From the NCBI GenBank assembly GCA_937901085.1, contig CALCHQ010000078.1:1-45232 (forward strand): 45,232 nt of DNA, in the 5' to 3' direction. A program made the translations under genes and the position numbers. Positions 40,024 through 45,232 of this stretch are shown here, in pieces. Below the pieces are notes generated by a model. The model saw only the letters and a list, made by a program, of their open reading frames with translations. It ran no database searches and was not told where the DNA came from. This DNA is from an uncultured Verrucomicrobiales bacterium. GTDB taxonomy: Bacteria; Verrucomicrobiota; Verrucomicrobiia; Verrucomicrobiales; Akkermansiaceae. Every line of letters starts with the position of its first letter. Position 1 is the first letter of the stretch.

Positions 40024-40054
40024 ATTTCATTGATTATTAATCACTAATTATTCC

Positions 40055-40102
40055 CCCGGTATATGGTTCCGCGCGGAACGATGTACCGGGTGTTTTCTTT
40101 TT
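40055..40102 (+). terminator. strong intrinsic terminator after the PhnP-like gene
   Basis: A long stem (CCCGGTATAT...ATGTACCGGG) with an inner perfect palindrome GTTCCGCGCGGAAC, followed by TGTTTTCTTTTT. Confidence 0.9.
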
Positions 40103-40103
40103 G

Positions 40104-40133
40104 GTGACAAAGCCGGGGCGATTGTGCTGTAAT
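40104..40133 (+). promoter_or_regulatory. possible promoter of the capsid-family gene
   Basis: GTGACA (40104-40109), 18-bp spacer, TGTAAT (40128-40133), placed just after the terminator of the upstream gene. It would give a leader of about 136 nt. Confidence 0.4.
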
Positions 40134-40139
40134 GTGTCC

Positions 40140-40275
40140 CGGCAAGAGTACCCGGCTGCCCAATTCCTGCAAGGGAACGGCAGTTTCCGGTGCCGCGCGG
40201 CCCCGACCCCACACTCGCTGGGTAATCCAACGCAGCCGATTTGCCATAGAACAACTAACCCGATTGAACAACATT
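40140..40275 (+). other. GC-rich structured 5' leader of the capsid-family gene
   Basis: The leader contains a hairpin CTGCCCAATTCC...GGGAACGGCAG (about 40157-40185) and the palindrome GCCGCGCGGC. No open frame of convincing composition is present, although the frame of the downstream gene happens to stay open from 40132. I recognise no known riboswitch. Confidence 0.4.
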
Positions 40276-41184
40276 ATGGCAGATATTGAAAACAACTACC
40301 AGATTAAGTATTCCGAGAAATGGGGCAGCTACCTGCAGCAGGAAGTCTCGCGTCTTGACAAGTATGTGACTGTGGAATCCGGCCTTACGGGCAAGATGGC
40401 GGCCTTTGACCAGTACGGTCTGCTCGCATTCGATGAGAAGACGGAGCGCATGAAGAGTACATCTCTTGCTGAAGCTCCTACCACTCGTCGCGTGATTCAT
40501 CCCAAGATTTTCACCAAGGCTGTGGGCTTTGATGAATTTGATGCCAAGAAGCTGGCCAACATTGACGTGCCGGTGAGCAAGACCATCGAAAGTCTGCGCG
40601 CCGCTGCCGGCCGCTGCATGGATAAGGTGATGATTGATGCCTTCCTGGGGGCCAACTACACCGGTGAGAATGGTACGGTGGCGGTCAACCTCCCCTCTTC
40701 TCAGATTATTGAGGAGGATTTCGTGGAGAGCGGCAGCGCTGTGGAAAGCAACCTGACCGTCGGCAAGCTGCGCCATGCCCTCACGATTCTGCAGAAGAAT
40801 GAGGCCTGGAGCGATGAGCGCCGCGCATACGGCGACGAGCTGGTCCTGGCCTGCTCCAGCAGCCAGATTAATTCCCTGCTGCAGCAGCAGGAGGTTTCCA
40901 GCTTCGATTACAATGCGGTACGCGCCCTGGCAGAGGGCCGCCTGGATACATTCCTGGGCTTCCGCATCATCCGTACCGAACAGCTGCCGGTCGATAACAT
41001 GGGTGTTCGTTCCTGTCTGGCCTGGGTGAAGAGCCGCGCCCAGTTCGGTATCTGGGACGATTTCAAGGTGAAGCTTTCTGTGCGTGATGACCTGGATGAA
41101 ACGCTCCAGATTCGCGCCAAGTTTGCCTGCGGTGCTACCCGCCTGCAGGAAGAAGGTTTCGTGAAGATTCTCTGCGCCGAATAA
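40276..41184 (+). CDS. phage major capsid protein homologue (Phage_capsid_2-like), solitary
   Basis: This 302-residue protein resembles HK97-fold major capsid proteins of the family I know as Phage_capsid_2. Matching blocks are MDKVMIDAFLGANYTGENG (residues 115-133), LTVGKLRHALTILQ, SSFDYNAVRALAEGRLDTFL with GFRIIRTEQL (208-237), VKSRAQFGIWDDFKV (251-265) and the terminal CGATRLQEEGFVKI. No portal, terminase, protease, tail or integrase gene lies nearby; neighbours are ordinary metabolic genes. It has its own leader and terminator, and no decay is visible. It may be a domesticated capsid (encapsulin-like shell) or a prophage relic. The ATG at 40276 (MADIENNYQI) is where homology starts. Confidence 0.8.
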   Translation: MADIENNYQIKYSEKWGSYLQQEVSRLDKYVTVESGLTGKMAAFDQYGLLAFDEKTERMKSTSLAEAPTTRRVIHPKIFTKAVGFDEFDAKKLANIDVPVSKTIESLRAAAGRCMDKVMIDAFLGANYTGENGTVAVNLPSSQIIEEDFVESGSAVESNLTVGKLRHALTILQKNEAWSDERRAYGDELVLACSSSQINSLLQQQEVSSFDYNAVRALAEGRLDTFLGFRIIRTEQLPVDNMGVRSCLAWVKSRAQFGIWDDFKVKLSVRDDLDETLQIRAKFACGATRLQEEGFVKILCAE

Positions 41185-41220
41185 GCGCAGGTCAAGGGAA
41201 AAAAGGGAGATAGCATGGGT

Positions 41221-41247
41221 ACCCCGGCGGAGAAATCCGCCGGGGTT
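41221..41247 (+). terminator. hairpin after the capsid-family gene
   Basis: A perfect 11-bp stem ACCCCGGCGGA / TCCGCCGGGGT closed by a GAAA tetraloop. The T-tract is poor (TTAATACCTTTT). Confidence 0.75.
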
Positions 41248-41261
41248 AATACCTTTTATGC

Positions 41262-41290
41262 TTGCCAAAGCCTTGCTGGAGCGGTAAAAT
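41262..41290 (+). promoter_or_regulatory. promoter of the nucleotidyltransferase-nahK operon
   Basis: TTGCCA (41262-41267), 17-bp spacer, TAAAAT (41285-41290), about 31 nt before the ATG at 41328. Confidence 0.72.
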
Positions 41291-41327
41291 GAGCCTGTAC
41301 CATTGTACTTTAATCTTTCTAATCATC

Positions 41328-42236
41328 ATGAAACCGACACTTCTTGTTCTCGCAGCAGGTATGGGCAGCCGTTACGGTGGCCTCAAGCAGCTTGACCCCA
41401 TGGGTCCCAACGGTGAAGTTATCCTCGACTATTCCGTCTACGACGCAATCCGCGCCGGGTTCGGCAAGGTCGTGTTCATCATCCGCAAGGATTTTGAAGA
41501 AGCATTCAAGGCTCAGGTGGGTGCCCGTTTTGCCGGCAAGATTGAGGTGGACTACGCTTTCCAGTCCCTCGATGACCTGCCCGAAGGTTTCAGCGTGCCC
41601 GAAGGCCGCGTGAAGCCCTGGGGTACGGCTCATGCCCTGCTGGCCGCCCGCAATGTGGTGAATGAACCCTTCGGCGTGGTGAATGCCGACGACTTCTACG
41701 GCGCAGATGCTTTCCAGAAGGCTGCTGAATTCCTGACCGCCACCCCCGCTGCCGACGGCAAGGAACACTACGGCATGATTGGTTACCCCCTCAAGAACAC
41801 CCTCAGTGACCACGGTGATGTGAACCGCGGTATCTGCGGCATCAAGGAAGGCTACCTTGACAGCGTGGAGGAATATACCAAGATTAAGATGGAAGAAGAC
41901 GGCGTATGCCGTGGCGACAGCCTCAGCGGCGAGCGTAAGCCCGTTGACCCTGAAGAACTCGTTTCCATGAACTTCTGGGTGTTCCCCGCCAGCTTCATTG
42001 CTCAGATTCAGGACCACTTCACCCGCTTCCTGTCGGCTCACGGCACCGAGCTGAAGAGCGAATGCTACATCCCCACCGTGGTGGACGAGCTGATTCACGA
42101 CGGCAAGGCTGATTGCAGCGTCATCAAGACCACCGCCAACTGGCTCGGCGTGACCTATCCCAGCGACAAACCCGCCGTGGTGGAAAGCATCGTCAAGCTT
42201 GTGGAAGACGGCGTATATCCCGCCAAACTTGGTTAA
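41328..42236 (+). CDS. sugar-1-phosphate nucleotidyltransferase
   Basis: This 302-residue protein of the NTP_transferase superfamily begins MKPTLLVLAAGMGSRYGGLK, with the G-x-G-S-R nucleotide loop. It continues with GPNGEVILDYSVYDAIRAGF, KPWGTAHALLAA and VVNADDFYGADAF, where Asp residues bind Mg. It should couple a sugar 1-phosphate with an NTP. The stop is four bases before nahK, whose product makes GlcNAc-1-P or GalNAc-1-P, so the likely product is UDP-HexNAc; this is inferred from context. An upstream in-frame start at 41262 lies in the -35 box and is rejected. Confidence 0.86.
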   Translation: MKPTLLVLAAGMGSRYGGLKQLDPMGPNGEVILDYSVYDAIRAGFGKVVFIIRKDFEEAFKAQVGARFAGKIEVDYAFQSLDDLPEGFSVPEGRVKPWGTAHALLAARNVVNEPFGVVNADDFYGADAFQKAAEFLTATPAADGKEHYGMIGYPLKNTLSDHGDVNRGICGIKEGYLDSVEEYTKIKMEEDGVCRGDSLSGERKPVDPEELVSMNFWVFPASFIAQIQDHFTRFLSAHGTELKSECYIPTVVDELIHDGKADCSVIKTTANWLGVTYPSDKPAVVESIVKLVEDGVYPAKLG

Positions 42237-42240
42237 GCAT

Positions 42241-43332
42241 ATGTTCGATTTACAGAAAATTGCCGGTCTTTTTGATCTCCGTGCTGACTATGTGTTCGGT
42301 GGTCCCTACGGCTCCGGTCACATCAACGATACCTTCCGTATCGAAATGGATCAGGCCGGTATCCGTGTGCGTTTCATCCTGCAGCGCGTCAACAGCAACG
42401 TGTTCCGCCAGCCCATCGGCCTGATGGAGAACGTGAAGCGCGTGACGGATGAAGCGCTGCGCGTGCTGCTGGAGGAAGGTTGCAAGGAAGCCTACCGCCG
42501 CACCCTCACCATCATCCCCGCCAAGGACGGCAAGCCCTATGCTCAGGATGAAGAAGGCAATGTCTGGCGTGTCTATCCCTTCATTGAGCGTGCCCGCACC
42601 TATGATATGATTGAGAACCCCGGCCAGTGCGTCGAGGTAGCCCGTGCTTTCGGTAACTTCCAGAAGCTGGGGGCCAATCTTCCTGGTGCGCCTCTCTTTG
42701 AGACCATTCCTGATTTCCACAACACCACCAAGCGCTTCCAGAACTTCCAGAAGGCCATCGCTGCCGACCCCCTGGGACGCGCCAAGGATGTACAGAAGGA
42801 AATCGACTGGTATCTGTCCCGCGAGGCCGACTGCCACAAGGTAGTGAACTACCTGGCCAGCGGTGAGCTGCCCCTCCGCGTCACCCACAACGATACCAAG
42901 CTCAACAACGTGATGCTTGATGATGTGACTGGCGAAGGTATCTGCGTGATTGACCTGGACACCACCATGCCCGGTTCTGCTCTGTATGACTTCGGTGATA
43001 TGATCCGCACCTCCACTTCCCCCGCAGCGGAAGATGAGAAGGACCTCTCCCTGGTCACCATGCGTATGGAGTACTTCGAAGCTCTGGCCAAGGGCTACTG
43101 CGAAGCCGCAACTTTCCTTACTCCGCTTGAGAAGGAACTGCTTCCGTTCTCCGGCAAGCTCCTTACCATGGAATGCGGTATGCGCTTCCTGACCGACTAC
43201 CTTGAGGGTGATACCTACTTCAAGATCAAGCGCCCCGAACACAACCTCGACCGCACCCGCACTCAGATGGCCCTTGTGGAATCCATCGAGGCGCAGATGG
43301 ACGAGATGATGAAGGTGGTTGCCAAGTACTAA
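42241..43332 (+). CDS. nahK: N-acetylhexosamine 1-kinase
   Basis: This 363-residue APH-fold kinase closely follows the bifidobacterial NahK pattern from memory: PYGSGHINDTFRI, FILQRVNSNVFRQP, RVTHNDTKLNNVML with the catalytic Asp218, VIDLDTTMPGSALYDFGDMI (metal Asp) and FSGKLLTMECGMRFLTDYLE. NahK phosphorylates GlcNAc and GalNAc at C1 in salvage of lacto-N-biose and galacto-N-biose, sugars of milk and mucin. The upstream gene encodes a nucleotidyltransferase that can use the product. No lacto-N-biose phosphorylase or galT/galE lies here. The ATG at 42241 follows the upstream stop by four bases. Confidence 0.92.
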   Translation: MFDLQKIAGLFDLRADYVFGGPYGSGHINDTFRIEMDQAGIRVRFILQRVNSNVFRQPIGLMENVKRVTDEALRVLLEEGCKEAYRRTLTIIPAKDGKPYAQDEEGNVWRVYPFIERARTYDMIENPGQCVEVARAFGNFQKLGANLPGAPLFETIPDFHNTTKRFQNFQKAIAADPLGRAKDVQKEIDWYLSREADCHKVVNYLASGELPLRVTHNDTKLNNVMLDDVTGEGICVIDLDTTMPGSALYDFGDMIRTSTSPAAEDEKDLSLVTMRMEYFEALAKGYCEAATFLTPLEKELLPFSGKLLTMECGMRFLTDYLEGDTYFKIKRPEHNLDRTRTQMALVESIEAQMDEMMKVVAKY

Positions 43333-43361
43333 TCCCTCAGATTACATCTGGATTTTTCCCC

Positions 43362-43391
43362 GCCCCGGTTGGCTTTTCTGCCGACCGGGGC
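43362..43391 (+). terminator. hairpin after nahK
   Basis: GCCCCGGTTGGC / GCCGACCGGGGC (12 bp, one G-U) with loop TTTTCT. The U-tract is missing, so efficiency is uncertain. Confidence 0.6.
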
Positions 43392-43435
43392 GTGTCGTTC
43401 CAGCATAAAAATTAGGGCATAATCAAAATAAGCGC

Positions 43436-43463
43436 TTGCCAGAAGCAAAAGAATCACTATAAT
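43436..43463 (+). promoter_or_regulatory. promoter of malic enzyme
   Basis: TTGCCA (43436-43441), 16-bp spacer, perfect TATAAT (43458-43463). The leader of about 18 nt contains a small inverted repeat, CGCTC / GAGCG. Confidence 0.78.
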
Positions 43464-43487
43464 ACCCGCTCACTCAAAAACGAGCGT

Positions 43488-44801
43488 ATGAGTAATAACT
43501 TAGCTGAAAGAGCTCTTCAATACCACGAGCAGCCGCGCCCCGGCAAACTGGAAGTGCTGCCGTGCAAATCCTGTTTTTCCATCGACGACCTGACCCTCGC
43601 CTACTCCCCCGGCGTGGCCGTCCCCTGCATGGAAATTGCAAATGACCCCTCCGTAACGGGGCGTTATACGAATCGCAGCAACCTCGTCGGTGTCATCAGC
43701 AACGGTACCGCCGTTCTGGGTCTGGGCAACATCGGTGCCCACGCCTCCAAGCCGGTTATGGAAGGCAAAGGCCTCCTGTTCAAGATTTATGCAGACGTGG
43801 ACGTCTTCGATATCGAGCTGGATATCAAGAAGCCCGAAACGCTTATTGAGGTCATCAAGACAATGGAGCCTACCTTCGGCGCCATCAATCTGGAGGATAT
43901 CAAGGCACCCGAATGCTTCCTGGTGGAGCAGCGCCTGCGCGAAGAAATGAACATCCCCGTGTTCCACGACGACCAGCACGGCACGGCCGTCATCTCCGGC
44001 GCTGCCCTGCTGAATGCCGCTCACCTGACCGGCCGTCTGCTGCAGGATATGCGCGCCGTTGTGTGCGGTGCCGGTGCTGCCGGTATCGCCTGCGCCAAGT
44101 TCTACATGGCTCTCGGTATCCGCCGCGAAAACATCTTCATGTTCGACTCCAAGGGCCTCATCCACACGGGCCGCCTGGACCTGCATCCCACCAAGGCCAT
44201 GTTTGCCCAGAGTGAGGACTGCACGCTGGAGGTGGCCCTGCAGGGTGCCGATATCTTCCTCGGTCTCTCCAAGAAGGGCCTCCTCAAGCCGGAGATGGTG
44301 AAGAGCATGGCTCCCAACCCCATCATCTTCGCCTGCGCCAACCCCGACCCCGAAATCACTTACGATGAAGCCAAGGCTGCCCGCCCGGACTGCATCATGG
44401 GTTCCGGCCGAAGCGACTGGCCGAACCAGGTGAACAACGTAAGCTGCTTCCCCTACATGTTCCGCGCTGCCCTCGACATGGAGGCTACCAGCATCAGCGA
44501 AGCTATGAAGATTGCTGCCGCCCGCGCCCTGGCAGACCTGGCCCGCCAGCCTGTGCCCGCCGAGGTGGTGGAGGCCAACGGTGGTGTGGCTCTCGAATTC
44601 GGCCGCGATTATGTGATTCCGAAGCCCTTTGACCCGCGCATGATTGAGTACCTCTGCCCCGCCATTGCCGAGGCCGCCGTGCTCTCCGGCGTGGCCCGCC
44701 GCCCGCTTCCCGACCGCGAGGCCTACACCGCCGAGCTCAAGGCCCGCGTGGCCAAGGTGCATGAACGCACCCACGCCCTGGTGGATAGCTACAAGGCTTG
44801 A
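43488..44801 (+). CDS. malate dehydrogenase (oxaloacetate-decarboxylating), malic enzyme
   Basis: This 437-residue malic enzyme converts malate to pyruvate and CO2, giving NAD(P)H. It shows LAYSPGVAVPC, NRSNLVGVISNGTAVLGLGN, the Tyr/Lys/Asp catalytic region with INLEDIKAPECF and VFHDDQHGTAVISGAALLNA, the dinucleotide fold CGAGAAGIACAKFY, CANPDPEI and FPYMFRAALDMEAT. It matches the N-terminal malic domain of MaeB but lacks the phosphotransacetylase-like C-terminal domain, as in short bacterial malic enzymes. NAD versus NADP cannot be decided here. Strong promoter and terminator on either side make it monocistronic. Confidence 0.94.
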   Translation: MSNNLAERALQYHEQPRPGKLEVLPCKSCFSIDDLTLAYSPGVAVPCMEIANDPSVTGRYTNRSNLVGVISNGTAVLGLGNIGAHASKPVMEGKGLLFKIYADVDVFDIELDIKKPETLIEVIKTMEPTFGAINLEDIKAPECFLVEQRLREEMNIPVFHDDQHGTAVISGAALLNAAHLTGRLLQDMRAVVCGAGAAGIACAKFYMALGIRRENIFMFDSKGLIHTGRLDLHPTKAMFAQSEDCTLEVALQGADIFLGLSKKGLLKPEMVKSMAPNPIIFACANPDPEITYDEAKAARPDCIMGSGRSDWPNQVNNVSCFPYMFRAALDMEATSISEAMKIAAARALADLARQPVPAEVVEANGGVALEFGRDYVIPKPFDPRMIEYLCPAIAEAAVLSGVARRPLPDREAYTAELKARVAKVHERTHALVDSYKA

Positions 44802-44826
44802 TTTGCCCATCGGATTACCTCTTTCC

Positions 44827-44860
44827 CGGAGCGCAGGTTTTGCCTGCGCTCCGCTTTTTT
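44827..44860 (+). terminator. intrinsic terminator after malic enzyme
   Basis: CGGAGCGCAGG / CCTGCGCTCCG (11 bp), loop TTTTG, then CTTTTTT. Confidence 0.93.
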
Positions 44861-45033
44861 GCAGGGAAGGGGAGGCAAATGTTAAGCTTTTCCTGATAGA
44901 AACTGGGCTTGAATTTCCTGGTGTGGCGCGATTCTGTCTGTTTGGTGAAAATATTTGATTTTTTTGCGGGATTGAAAAGACAAAGGGTTACAGCGTAAAA
45001 TGACATTTGGTCGTAAAAAGTGTAAAAATCGGC
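44861..45033. other. AT-rich intergenic stretch without a recognisable gene
   Basis: No frame with coding character is present on either strand and no repeat stands out. Several A/T runs (for example TATTTGATTTTTTTG) lie upstream of the next promoter and could act as an UP-element-like region. Confidence 0.5.
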
Positions 45034-45062
45034 TTGACGCATCACGGGTGCTGTGGTAAACT
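45034..45062 (+). promoter_or_regulatory. promoter of the transcript leaving the right edge
   Basis: TTGACG (45034-45039), 17-bp spacer, TAAACT (45057-45062); expected +1 near 45069. Confidence 0.7.
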
Positions 45063-45068
45063 TCGCCC

Positions 45069-45232
45069 ACGCCCTGTGACAGGGCAGCTCGAAAGGGTAA
45101 GCGGTCCGCCGCTCCACTCCACCGGGCGAGGCAATTTTTCAAGTATGACTTTCCGAGGCGCCGGGGGCAGCGGTAACGCAGTCCACTGGCTTTAACAACC
45201 TGCCAGGCGGGGCGCCGGAGAGGATAAAGAGA
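45069..45232 (+). other. structured 5' leader RNA or ncRNA, cut by the window edge
   Basis: At least 164 nt after the promoter are GC-rich and rich in complementary segments: GCCCTG TGA CAGGGC (45071-45085), AGCGG TCCG CCGCT (about 45100-45113), GCGGTAACGC (45170-45179), CTGG...CCAG (about 45186-45205) and an outer GGCGCC pairing with another GGCGCC (45157-45162 with about 45211-45216). The only ATG frame encodes 16 residues. It could be a riboswitch or other leader, or a stable RNA; I recognise none of the standard classes. Confidence 0.5.

Noticed and set aside
40132..40275. Longer N-terminus for the capsid-family protein
   Set aside because: The frame is open, but the translated text is Pro/Arg-rich with no family similarity, and the capsid homology starts at the ATG at 40276.
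45145..45195. 16-residue open frame (MTFRGAGGSGNAVHWL) as a leader peptide
   Set aside because: No ribosome-binding site and no run of one amino acid that would suggest attenuation; it lies inside the foldable leader.

Overview
The window looks like a piece of a Verrucomicrobiota chromosome, most probably Akkermansia or a close relative. I infer this from the GC-rich coding style, the plant/chlamydia-type large IspG, the stand-alone CoaB, a non-discriminating-type AspRS, and genes suited to mucin sugars (GH36 alpha-galactosidase, NagB, NahK with a sugar-1-phosphate nucleotidyltransferase). No database search was possible, so the taxonomy is an inference. I see 39 intact protein genes, one broken gene and two tRNAs. 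There is no insertion sequence, CRISPR array or rRNA.

Layout. 70-5747 (minus): alpha-galactosidase, a secreted protein, a Jag-like KH/R3H protein, a Bax-inhibitor-1 membrane protein and a secreted Sel1-repeat protein. 5801-6452: an AT-rich insertion whose ends are inverted arrays of small hairpins separated by the 9-mer AATATCGTT. It encloses a frameshifted gene of the 23S rRNA intervening-sequence / four-helix-bundle family. 6454-8356 (minus): hemW and nagB. 8504-8694: tRNA-Thr(CGT) and tRNA-Lys(CTT). 8822-14972 (plus): a Yej-type peptide ABC importer, followed directly by a third hairpin array. 15246-19075 (plus): aspS, then an ECF sigma / membrane anti-sigma / PDZ operon. 19047-22373 (minus): a glutaminyl-cyclase-like lipoprotein coupled to parB, and a separate lipoprotein. 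22559-26193 (plus): two coupled MsbA-like ABC exporters. 26238-30005 (minus): polA-ispF-pncC. After that come an ArfB-like release factor, two paralogous membrane proteins, coaB-rsgA, tyrA with a lipoprotein, ispG, the divergent recN / PhnP-like pair, a lone phage-capsid-family protein, a nucleotidyltransferase-nahK pair and malic enzyme. The window ends in a promoter followed by a structured leader.

Function. Much of the content is housekeeping: isoprenoid MEP pathway (ispF, ispG), translation (aspS, rsgA, rescue factor), replication and repair (polA, recN, parB), and CoA and aromatic amino acid synthesis. Sugar salvage is represented by galA, nagB and the nucleotidyltransferase-nahK pair. 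Many promoters have a TTGnnn / TAnnnT pair with 17-bp spacing placed so close to the start codon that the mRNA should be leaderless or carry only a few bases of leader.

The most unusual items are the hairpin-array element at 5801-6452 with its relative at 14971-15050, the solitary capsid-fold gene at 40276-41184, the MORN-like insert in the YejE-type permease, the leaderless promoter pattern, and the tandem unknown membrane proteins at 30528-32233.
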